Assembly (NCBI GenBank): GCA_963758365.1
Contig: CAVWVB010000001.1
Coordinates: 1,550,001-1,614,000, forward strand
DNA: 64,000 nucleotides
Reading direction: 5' to 3'
Source of the DNA: Dokdonella_A sp963758365
GTDB lineage: Bacteria; Pseudomonadota; Gammaproteobacteria; Xanthomonadales; Rhodanobacteraceae
Notes under the pieces: model-generated
Database searches by the model: none
Told to the model about the DNA's origin: nothing
The model's input: the letters and a program-made list of their open reading frames with translations, nothing else
Position numbers and translations under genes: made by a program
Shown here: positions 55,784 through 63,324 of the stretch, piece after piece
How positions within the stretch are numbered: the first letter of the stretch is position 1
Layout: each line of letters begins with the position of its first letter

Positions 55784-55865
55784 GGGCGCGCGCACTGCGC
55801 AGGCGTAGGCTTGCCGTGGCTCAGGCGGCCGCAAGAACCTTCTCAGCTGCGAGGATCCAGTCACG

Positions 55866-57230
55866 ATGCGTCGCGATGCGTGGATAAACGGAGTCGGCGC
55901 TTACGCATGGCACGCGATCATGTTTGTCCTGCTGTGCGTGTCGACCGACGCGCTCGCGGTGCCCTCGTTCGCGCGCCAGACGCATCAGCCTTGCGCTGCC
56001 TGCCACGTCGGCGCGTTCGGACCGCAGCTGACCGCGTTCGGGCGCCAGTTCAAGTTGCTCGGCTACACGCTCAAGGTCGGTGACTCGACCGACGTCCCGT
56101 TGTCGGCGATGCTCGTCGAAGCCTTCACGCGGACCAACAAGGACCAGCCGGAACCGCCTGCCGACGGGTTCGGCCGCAACGACAACTTCGAACTGGAGCA
56201 GGCGTCGGTGTTCCTCGCGGGACGCATCAGCGAGCACCTCGGCGTGTTCGCGCAGGCCACCTATTCGGAGAACGGCGGCCTGCTCGGCTGGGACAACACC
56301 GAACTGCGCTACGCGCGCACGTTCAGCGCGAGTGGCCATACCGGTATCTGGGGCCTGACAGTCAACAATAATCCGAGCCTGAGCGACGTCTTCAATACGG
56401 CGCCTGCGTGGCAGTTCCCCTATATCACCGCCGATCTCGCACCCGGCGCGCCTGCCGCGCCGATCCTGTTCGGCGGGCTTGGCGGCCAGGTCGTCGGCGC
56501 CACCGCCTACGCGCAACTGGATGGCGCCTGGTATGTCGAGGCCGGCGGCTACCGGACGCTGTCGCCGGCGTTCCTGCAGCGCGTGAACGCGGACTTCGGC
56601 GGTCGCCTCGCCTCGACCGCACCGTATGCACGCGTGAGCCGGTCGTGGAACTTCTCCGGCGGCGACTTCGAACTCGGGGGATTCGCGCTCGCTGCGCGGC
56701 GCGGCCTGGTCGGCAGCGACCTGCTCGGAAATCCGATCGCGCTGCCCGGACCCAGCGACCGCTTCCGCGATCTTGGCATCGATGCAAGCTACGCGTATCA
56801 CCTCGGCGATGCGCACGCATTCACGTTCACCGCGCTCTACGTGGACGAGCGCCAGCGCCTCGACGCGACGTTCGAGGCGGGCGACTCGACGAACCTGCGC
56901 GACAGCCTGCACGCGCTCACCCTCAATGCGAGTTACTGGTACCGCGATACCTGGGGCGGGACGCTCGGCGCGTTCGCATTCAACGGCAGTGCGGACCCCG
57001 CCCTGTACGGGGTAAACGGCACGCCGAACACGCAGGGCGGGATCGCCGAAGTCGACTGGAACCCGTTTGGCCACGCGGGTTCGTGGGGCGAACCCTGGGC
57101 CAATGTCCGGGTCGGCGCGCAATACACGTTCTACACGCGCTTCAGCGGGGCCGCGGACAACGTCGACGGCGCGGGGCGCAGTGCGAGCGACAACGACACC
57201 CTGTTCGTCTATGTCTGGCTCGCACTCTGA
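55866..57230 (+). CDS. Secreted protein with one c-type heme site and outer-membrane-barrel-like body
   Basis: 454 aa. The signal peptide (YAWHAIMFVLLCVSTDALA) is followed at once by a single heme motif CAACH (FARQTHQPCAACHVGAFGPQL) with GRQFKLLGYT. The remaining 390 residues alternate aromatic beta strands and turns (FELEQASVFLAGRISEHLGVFAQATY, VNNNPSLSDVFNTAPAW, WVEAGGYRT-like), as in a porin-like barrel, ending FVYVWLAL. Proteins of this plan may pass electrons at the outer membrane, but no partner gene is nearby. The upstream FNR-type box suggests expression under low oxygen. Confidence 0.75.
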   Translation: MRRDAWINGVGAYAWHAIMFVLLCVSTDALAVPSFARQTHQPCAACHVGAFGPQLTAFGRQFKLLGYTLKVGDSTDVPLSAMLVEAFTRTNKDQPEPPADGFGRNDNFELEQASVFLAGRISEHLGVFAQATYSENGGLLGWDNTELRYARTFSASGHTGIWGLTVNNNPSLSDVFNTAPAWQFPYITADLAPGAPAAPILFGGLGGQVVGATAYAQLDGAWYVEAGGYRTLSPAFLQRVNADFGGRLASTAPYARVSRSWNFSGGDFELGGFALAARRGLVGSDLLGNPIALPGPSDRFRDLGIDASYAYHLGDAHAFTFTALYVDERQRLDATFEAGDSTNLRDSLHALTLNASYWYRDTWGGTLGAFAFNGSADPALYGVNGTPNTQGGIAEVDWNPFGHAGSWGEPWANVRVGAQYTFYTRFSGAADNVDGAGRSASDNDTLFVYVWLAL

Positions 57231-57301
57231 GGCCCTGCTTCGACCGTGTGCGCGGCAACGGCGCACGGATGGCCTGCGAACCCCGGCATCGACCCAATCG
57301 C

Positions 57302-58348
57302 TCAACGCGTGAATGCAGTCGCTGCCAGCAGGTCGCGTGATCGCTTCTTCTGGCGCAGGCGCTTCCTGCGCGGCGGCGCCTCGGGGGCGAACTTCGCCTG
57401 GCGCGTCACCATGAGCAGACCGAGTGCATCGAATGCGTTCACGACGTCGAAAACGTCGGCCATGTGCGCCTTCGCAGACGCCGCAATCCGGTGCAACGGC
57501 GCCTCGCGCATCAGCGTCAGCGCGATGCGGTGCTGTTTGCGGTAGTCGGTGTCGACCTGGAACCAGCGCTTGAGCCGGTAGTTCGCGCTCGGATCGAGAT
57601 GCTCGGCGAGCCAGCCGTTGGAACGAAGCAACGCGTGCAGCCAACGCAGCCGCGCGAGCGGCCGGCCCGGCCACTGCTTGCGCAGCGCCGCCAGTTGCGC
57701 GCCCCCGATCCGCCGCCGTTCGCGGCCGGTCACGATATCGAGGAAGTAGGGCTCGAGGTCGATCATGCGCGCACTGCTGTGAAAGGTTTCGGTCACCGGA
57801 TCGATCAGCAGCGGCGCGATCCCGGGCCGCTCGAGCAGCACTGCGCCGCGCTTGATCAGCGCGTCGAGGTCGGTACACATGCGCACGCGCTCGATATCGA
57901 TGAAACACGCGCGCGTCGAGGTCGGGTCGGATTTCGACGCCGTGTCACGTCGCCCGGCGTTCCTGGTTCGGGGAATGATGTAGCTCGCGGTTGCCGCGTA
58001 ATCGATCAGCTTGCGCGGCTCGGGCGCCGCGGCATGTCCGACATGGTTGAGCAGGCCGACGATCGCCTTTGGCGTGAGCGGCCGGTGCAGGACGAGTTCG
58101 GCGTCCAGGGCGTCGGCGCCCGGATCTGCGAGCACCGCGAAATGCTTGCCCTCGTCGAGGGCACGCACCCGCGCACAGCGGCCGCCAAAGTCGGTGAGGT
58201 CGCTGAGCACGAAATCGATTTCATCGTCTTCGCCCGCGGGCGACCACGCGTGGTCGAGATGCGACTGCACGACACGCAGGAACGTCGTGATTTCGGCCAC
58301 CTCTGCGGCCGCGACTCCGGCGATGACTAGATGTTTGCGGGTTTTCAT
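57302..58348 (-). CDS. Uncharacterised receiver-like protein, paralogue of the gene at 29135
   Basis: 348 aa. The N-terminal region (HLVIAGVAAAEVAEITTFL, DFVLSDLTDFGGRCARV, HRPLTPKAIVGLLNHVG) looks like a receiver fold with degenerate acidic residues. The middle contains RPGIAPLLIDPVTETFHSSARM, matched by LPDLLLDPRGQAWHSPATL in the paralogue. The end (RLRWLHALLRSNGWLAEHLDPSANYRLKRW, VFDVVNAFDALGLL) aligns with the paralogue's C-terminal domain. A basic tail (RRKRLRQKKRSRD) suggests nucleic-acid contact. Function unknown. Confidence 0.7.
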   Translation of the reverse strand: MKTRKHLVIAGVAAAEVAEITTFLRVVQSHLDHAWSPAGEDDEIDFVLSDLTDFGGRCARVRALDEGKHFAVLADPGADALDAELVLHRPLTPKAIVGLLNHVGHAAAPEPRKLIDYAATASYIIPRTRNAGRRDTASKSDPTSTRACFIDIERVRMCTDLDALIKRGAVLLERPGIAPLLIDPVTETFHSSARMIDLEPYFLDIVTGRERRRIGGAQLAALRKQWPGRPLARLRWLHALLRSNGWLAEHLDPSANYRLKRWFQVDTDYRKQHRIALTLMREAPLHRIAASAKAHMADVFDVVNAFDALGLLMVTRQAKFAPEAPPRRKRLRQKKRSRDLLAATAFTR

Positions 58349-58586
58349 TGCGGATCGGGCTCTGCAACGCGTGGCCGACGCAAGGGAACGCCCGGCTCAT
58401 TATCCGCACCCGCAGCGCCGAAAATGTGCGCGCGTGCGTGAAATCGCCGATCCGGGCACGCCGGCCGCGAGGAATTCCCTCGCAGGCACCGATCCGGCGT
58501 CTCGAGGCGGCACACCTGCCCCTCGACACGGGCTGGGCGGCATTGGGCGCTTCGCGAGAACCCGCGAACAGGCCGGTTCGGAGGTG

Positions 58587-60128
58587 TCAGGTCGGCGGAT
58601 CGCCGGTCTCGCCGAGCCACTGCAGCCGGTACAGGTCCGGCAACCGGTCCTTCAGCATGGTCACCGCGCCATGTTCGTGCAGTGTGCGCAGCAGGTCGAG
58701 GTTGACCTCGGCAACCAGCAGCGCCTCGCTGTTCGGCGCGGTTTCGCTGATGATCGAGTCGCCCGGAAACGGAAAATCGGACGGAGTGAACACTGCCGAC
58801 TGCGCGTAATGCGTGTCCGATGCCTGCACCTTGGGCAGGTTGCCGACCGCGCCCGCGATCGCGACGTAACATTCGTTCTCGATCGCGCGCGCACGGGTGC
58901 ACAGGCGTACGCGCTGATAGCCGTTCTTCATCTCGGTGAGAAACGGCACGAAAAGGATGCGCATGCCCTGATCGGCGAGCAGTCGCGGCAGCTCGGGGAA
59001 CTCGCTGTCGTAGCAGATCAGGATGCCGATCTTTCCGCAGTCCGTATCCAGCGCCTCGAGCCGCCTGCCGCCGACCATGCCCCACCAGCGGCGCTCGCCC
59101 GGCGTGATGTGGATCTTGCGCTGCTCGCCGCGACTGCCGTCACGACGCAGCAGATAGGCGACGTTGTACAGCTTGCCGTGCTCGAGCACTGGCAAGCTGC
59201 CGGCAACGATATTGGTGTTGTAGTTGACCGCGAGCTGGCTCAGCCGGTCGCAGATCGCCGGCGTGAACTCGGCGAGCCTGCGAATCGACTCTGCGGGTGT
59301 CGCCGCACCGAACTGCGCCATCAGCGGCATGTGGAACAGCTCCGGAAACAGCACGAAATCCGACCCCACGGCGCCTAGCGCGTCGATGAAGAACTCGGCC
59401 TGCTGCAGCAACGACTCCAGCGACTCGATGGGACGCATCTGCCATTGCACGAGCCCGATCCGCACGAGGCTGTGCTGGCGCTTGAGCAGGTCGGGCTTTT
59501 CCTGGTAGTAAATGTTGTTCCATTCGACCAGGGTTGCAAACGCCTTGGATTCGGCGTCGAAGCGCAAATAATTCTTGAGGATCTTGCGCACGTGGAACCC
59601 GTTGGCGATCTGGAAGCTGAGTACCGGATCGTAGAGTTCCTTGCGCGCGACCTTCTCGATGTATTCCTTGGGCCCGATATGCTCCGCATGCTCCGCATAG
59701 CCAGGAATCCGGCCGCCCGCCATGATCGCGCGCAGATTGAGGTTTTCGCACAGGGCCTTGCGCGCTTCGTACAGGCGCCGCGCGAGGCGCATGTTGCGAT
59801 AGCCCGGATCGACCATGATCTCGAGTCCGTACAGCACATCGCCGTCGGGATCGTAGGTCGAGAACGCGTACTTGTCGGTGATGTCGTCGTAGGTGTGGCC
59901 ATCTCCGAAGCGGCTGTAGTCGACGATCAGGCTAAGCGCAAAGCCGACCGGCTCTGCATTGACCGTGACGCACAGCTGGCCGGCCGGAAACAGCTCGAGC
60001 AGCTTGGCAATGTGCTGGCGCCCCCAAGGCAGGCCACCGATGCCGGCATAGGCGCCGCGGGTGACCGCGACCATGGCCTCGTAGTCGTCGATGTGCAGGT
60101 TGCGTACTTCAATGAGTTCTTCGCTCAT
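58587..60128 (-). CDS. GNAT acetyltransferase fused to a nitrilase-type amidohydrolase
   Basis: 513 aa. Residues 1-210 form a GNAT fold (RNLHIDDYEAMVAVTRGAYAG, LYGLEIMVDPGYRNMRLARRLYEARKALC). Residues 225-500 form a carbon-nitrogen hydrolase domain with the full triad: Glu in FPELFHMP, Lys in QRKIHITPGE, Cys in ILICYDSEFPE. The fusion is known in several bacterial phyla. The hydrolase could remove an amide from a small metabolite that the GNAT domain modifies, but no reaction is established. It has its own 117-bp upstream gap. Confidence 0.88.
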   Translation of the reverse strand: MSEELIEVRNLHIDDYEAMVAVTRGAYAGIGGLPWGRQHIAKLLELFPAGQLCVTVNAEPVGFALSLIVDYSRFGDGHTYDDITDKYAFSTYDPDGDVLYGLEIMVDPGYRNMRLARRLYEARKALCENLNLRAIMAGGRIPGYAEHAEHIGPKEYIEKVARKELYDPVLSFQIANGFHVRKILKNYLRFDAESKAFATLVEWNNIYYQEKPDLLKRQHSLVRIGLVQWQMRPIESLESLLQQAEFFIDALGAVGSDFVLFPELFHMPLMAQFGAATPAESIRRLAEFTPAICDRLSQLAVNYNTNIVAGSLPVLEHGKLYNVAYLLRRDGSRGEQRKIHITPGERRWWGMVGGRRLEALDTDCGKIGILICYDSEFPELPRLLADQGMRILFVPFLTEMKNGYQRVRLCTRARAIENECYVAIAGAVGNLPKVQASDTHYAQSAVFTPSDFPFPGDSIISETAPNSEALLVAEVNLDLLRTLHEHGAVTMLKDRLPDLYRLQWLGETGDPPT

Positions 60129-60245
60129 GTCGGCCGTAATCGTCTCGTCGGAAATGAAGGTGCGTGCGCATACGGTACACGGTACGCAGCGGACAGGCAG
60201 CGCGCGCGGCCGCTCGCGCCCCGACGAACCCCGGGTGCGGCAATC

Positions 60246-60926
60246 TCACGCGTTCAACAGGTCCAGCACGGCCTTGGCCGCAGCTTGCGAAGACGCCGGA
60301 TTCTGGCCGGTGACCAGATTCGCATCGACGACCACATGCGACTGCCAGTCGTCCGCCTTCGAATAGTCGCCGCCTTTTTCCTTGAGCATGTTCTCGACCA
60401 GGAACGGCACCACGTCGGTCAAGCCCGCTGCAGCCTCTTCGCTGTCGGAGAATCCGGTCACGGATCGGCCACGCATGATCGGCAGACCGAAGGGTCCGCG
60501 CGCGTTGCGCAACGCGCCGGGGCCGTGGCACACGGCCGCCACCGGTTTGCCGGCCGCATGAAACGCCTCGATCAGGTGCTGTGAGCGCTCGTCTTCGGCC
60601 AGGTCCCAGAGCGGCCCGTGGCCCCCTGGATAGAACACCGCATCGAAATCCTCAGCCGTGACCGATGCTAGCCGATGGGTCCGCGCGAGCAGGGCCTGGG
60701 CTTCGGCATCCGCCTTGAAACGCGTGGTCGCTGCGGTCTGCGTATCGGCTGCATCGCTCTTCGGATCAAGCGGCGGCTGGCCGCCCTTGGGTGAAGCGAG
60801 GACGATCTCGGCCCCGGCATCCTTGAACACGTAATACGGTGCCGCGAACTCGTCCAGCCAGAAACCGGTCTTGTTGCCGGTGTCGCCGAGCCGGTCGTGG
60901 GACGTCAGAACCATGAGGATTTTCAC
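60246..60926 (-). CDS. DJ-1/PfpI family protein, Hsp31-like
   Basis: 226 aa from GTG 60926 with AGGAG upstream; the open frame further up is unconserved. Features are KILMVLTSHDRLGDTGNKTGFWLDEFAAPYY, Glu in GAEIVLASPKGGQPPLDPKS, and the nucleophile elbow with Cys in AVCHGPGAL. YPGGHGPLWDLAED completes the family pattern. Relatives are glyoxalase III/protein deglycase or holdase chaperones. It would act in the cytoplasm against methylglyoxal damage, by analogy. Confidence 0.88.
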   Translation of the reverse strand: MKILMVLTSHDRLGDTGNKTGFWLDEFAAPYYVFKDAGAEIVLASPKGGQPPLDPKSDAADTQTAATTRFKADAEAQALLARTHRLASVTAEDFDAVFYPGGHGPLWDLAEDERSQHLIEAFHAAGKPVAAVCHGPGALRNARGPFGLPIMRGRSVTGFSDSEEAAAGLTDVVPFLVENMLKEKGGDYSKADDWQSHVVVDANLVTGQNPASSQAAAKAVLDLLNA

Positions 60927-61230
60927 GCGCAGACTCCTGTGCAAGAACGACGAATCGACCCGGCGAAGCCCGCTCATTTTCCAGCCCCGACCCCGAACGC
61001 TGCCTGAGGGGCAAACCGCTGCCGGGCGGGCGCCGGTGCGCGTCTTCGAGACCCCGTTGCGCAGCCCTGGCAGCCCCGTCGCCCTGTCGTTGCCGAGTGC
61101 GGCGGCGGGCATGCCTGCGTGATCAGGCGCTTGGCGAACTCGCTCACGCGGCCGTCCGGCCTGGCTGGGGAGGTTCGCGACTGCACGCCGCTGTGCACGG
61201 GGCGCGCAAGTCGATCCGCGGCGTGCGCGC
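60927..61230. other. Intergenic stretch upstream of the decayed CHAD gene
   Basis: About 300 bp with no supported gene. It may contain the unrecognisable 5' part of the CHAD-like pseudogene that follows. Confidence 0.3.
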
Positions 61231-61720
61231 TTGGTTGCGCGGCGGATCCGGGCGGCAGAGGCGCGCGCGGCACTGGCCGCGGATTCCGGCCTGCAGGACC
61301 TGCGCCCGGTGCTGGGCACCCTGCCCGGTGCGCTGTGTTGCCGTGGCGATCACTCATCGATGCTGATATCGGTGCGGCGCTGCAGCGGGACCGTGCGCGC
61401 CGACGCGGCCCGCACACGCGCGCTTGCGAGTGATCGCGACGAGGACTGGCATCGCTGGCGGCGTCGCGTGCGCACGGACTGCACGAACAGGATGCGATCG
61501 CCGGCTCGGAGTGGACGGTCTTCGATGAGCAGGACAAGGCGATCGCCGCCCTGCTCTCGCGAGCCCAGGACCTTGCGATGCTGCGGGCACATTGTCGCGG
61601 CAAGTCGATCTTCGCGCGTGTGCGGATCGGCGCGCGTTGCGCGAACTGGTGGCACAGCGATTGGCGCAGGCGCAAGCGCATCGCGAATGGCCGCGCCCGC
61701 GGAACCGGAACCACGCTGAG
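61231..61720 (+). pseudogene. Decayed CHAD-domain protein
   Basis: Fragments in three frames read as a CHAD-like helical domain: RRIRAAEARAALAADSGLQDLRPVLGTLPG and VRADAARTRALASDRDEDWHRWRRRVR in the first, FDEQDKAIAALLSRAQDLAMLRAHC in the second, ADRRALRELVAQRLAQAQAHREW in a third. CHAD domains bind polyphosphate and usually have repeated basic helices. No single frame is open throughout and no start is clear, so the gene is dead or badly sequenced. Confidence 0.45.
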
Positions 61721-61780
61721 GGGTTCGGACACGCTGGATGACTGCACGCATGCTGAGATGCATGGGCGGCTGGCCGGCAC

Positions 61781-61809
61781 TTGCGCGGAGCGACCGATAT
61801 ACGTACATT
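61781..61809 (+). promoter_or_regulatory. Predicted lexA promoter
   Basis: TTGCGC (61781-61786), a 17-nt spacer and TACATT (61804-61809) form a plausible sigma-70 promoter. The start site would fall at about 61816-61817, that is at the ATG of lexA, implying a leaderless transcript. Confidence 0.45.
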
Positions 61810-61818
61810 GGTACGTAT
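61799..61818. promoter_or_regulatory. LexA-type operator palindrome
   Basis: ATACGTAC-ATTG-GTACGTAT is a perfect 8-bp inverted repeat with a 4-nt spacer. Its core GTAC-N4-GTAC resembles the GTACN4GTGC box reported for the second LexA of Pseudomonas putida. It overlaps the -10 box and the lexA start codon, an arrangement for tight autorepression. Confidence 0.6.
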
Positions 61819-62452
61819 GCAAACGCCTCCCCTCACGGCCAACCAGCAACGCGTGCTCGCCTGCATCCGGTCGCATATGGATCGCCATGGACGTGCGCCC
61901 ACACTGAGGGAAATTTCGGAAAATCTGGGACTTAGCAGCCATAGTTCAGCCCAGGATTATGTCGAGGCACTGGTCCGCAAGGGTGCGCTCGAACGTTTGC
62001 CCTATCATCGCGGCCTGCGCCTGCCGCATCGCTCACGGGCGCGGGCGGCAACCCAGCTTCCCCTCGTCGGCCGGGTTGCCGCCGGCAGCCCGATCCTCGC
62101 CGCCGAGAATATCGAAGCCGAGCATGACATCGACCCCGACCTGTTCCGGCCCCGCGCCGATTACCTGTTGCGCGTGGTCGGCCTCAGCATGCGCGATGCC
62201 GGCATTCTCGATCGCGACCTGATCGCGGTGCATCGCACGCAGACTGCCGAGCACGGCCGCATCGTCGTGGCGCGCCTCGACGACGAGGTCACCGTAAAGC
62301 GACTCGAACGCCGTGCAGGCAGGATTCGTCTGTTGCCGGCGAACCCCGATTTCGCACCGATCGAAGTCGATCCACGCGGACAGGTGTTCGCGATCGAAGG
62401 TCTCTATGTCGGCCTGGTCCGACCTGCTGTCGATGTCCACGGAATCCGGTGA
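61817..62452 (+). CDS. lexA: LexA repressor of the mutagenesis cassette
   Basis: 211 aa. A winged helix (NQQRVLACIRSHMDRHGRAPTLREISENLGLSSHSSAQDYVEALVRKG) is followed by the Ala-Gly self-cleavage site in VAAGSP. The catalytic Ser is in GLSMRDAG and the Lys in VTVKRLERR. The neighbouring imuA-imuB genes show it is the LexA2-type repressor of a DNA-damage-inducible translesion cassette, relieved when RecA stimulates cleavage. imuA starts 15 bp downstream, probably in one transcript. Confidence 0.92.
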   Translation: MQTPPLTANQQRVLACIRSHMDRHGRAPTLREISENLGLSSHSSAQDYVEALVRKGALERLPYHRGLRLPHRSRARAATQLPLVGRVAAGSPILAAENIEAEHDIDPDLFRPRADYLLRVVGLSMRDAGILDRDLIAVHRTQTAEHGRIVVARLDDEVTVKRLERRAGRIRLLPANPDFAPIEVDPRGQVFAIEGLYVGLVRPAVDVHGIR

Positions 62453-62467
62453 CAAGGATGAGTTGCG

Positions 62468-63307
62468 ATGCTGACTCCCTGCGTGTTTGATGCGGCCTGC
62501 GAAGCCGCCAGTTCCCTTCCCTCCCCTGGATTCGATACGGCAGTCGTTCGCGAGGCGAACGCAACGGCGGCGTCTTCCGGTTTTCCCACGCGACTGCCGG
62601 CACCCGTTTCTCCCGCTGCAGGCGAAAGACCGGAGGACGGAGCGCGCTGCCTGCCTCTCGAGCCCACATTCCGGTCAGCGCCCCGCAACGATGCCGCGCT
62701 CGCCGATCTCCTGCGTCATCCTGGAATCTGGCGGCGCGGCAGGACCACCACGGTACGTGCGGCCGATGCGCTGCCGACCGGGCACGCCGAACTGGATGCG
62801 ACGTTGCCTGGCGGCGGCTGGCCGCGTGGTGCGCTCACCGAAATCCTGATCGAGCAGGATGGCATCGGTGAATGCAGCCTGCTGCTGCCCGCACTGACCG
62901 GGCTGACCCGCGCGCGCAAGCGGGTCGCCCTGGTCGCGCCACCCTATGTTCCGTATGCCCCGGCCCTGGCTGCCGCCGGCGTCGACCTCGCCCAGCTCGT
63001 GCATATCGATGCAACGGCTGCCGACACTCACTGGACCGCCGAGCAATGCCTGCGTGCGGGCTGCTGCGGTGCCGTGCTGAACTGGCTGCCGCACGCGGAT
63101 TATCGGCAACTGCGCCGTCTGCAACTCGCCGCGGAGGCCGGGGCCACGATCGGCTTCCTGTTTCGGCCGCTGGCTGCGGCCGACCAGACCAGCCCGGCCG
63201 CGTTGCGGATCCGGGTCATCGCCGCGGCAGCGGGACCGCGCCTCGAAGTCCTGAAATGTCGTGGTCGGTTCGGCAACCCTGCGCAGGCGATCCGGCTGCA
63301 CGCCTGA
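62468..63307 (+). CDS. imuA: ImuA translesion synthesis accessory protein
   Basis: 279 aa. From about residue 75 it follows the ImuA/SulA-like RecA-related pattern (LADLLRHPGIWRRG, LPTGHAELDATLPGGGWPRGALTEILIEQDGIGE, LVAPPYVPYAPALAAAGVDLAQLVHI). The first 75 residues (VFDAACEAASSLPSPGFDT, RLPAPVSPAAGERPEDGAR) are Ala/Pro-rich and do not look conserved; many ImuA proteins start close to the LADLL segment. ImuA works with ImuB and DnaE2 in SOS mutagenesis. Confidence 0.9.
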   Translation: MLTPCVFDAACEAASSLPSPGFDTAVVREANATAASSGFPTRLPAPVSPAAGERPEDGARCLPLEPTFRSAPRNDAALADLLRHPGIWRRGRTTTVRAADALPTGHAELDATLPGGGWPRGALTEILIEQDGIGECSLLLPALTGLTRARKRVALVAPPYVPYAPALAAAGVDLAQLVHIDATAADTHWTAEQCLRAGCCGAVLNWLPHADYRQLRRLQLAAEAGATIGFLFRPLAAADQTSPAALRIRVIAAAAGPRLEVLKCRGRFGNPAQAIRLHA

Positions 63308-63324
63308 TCGGCATCGAGGCATGC

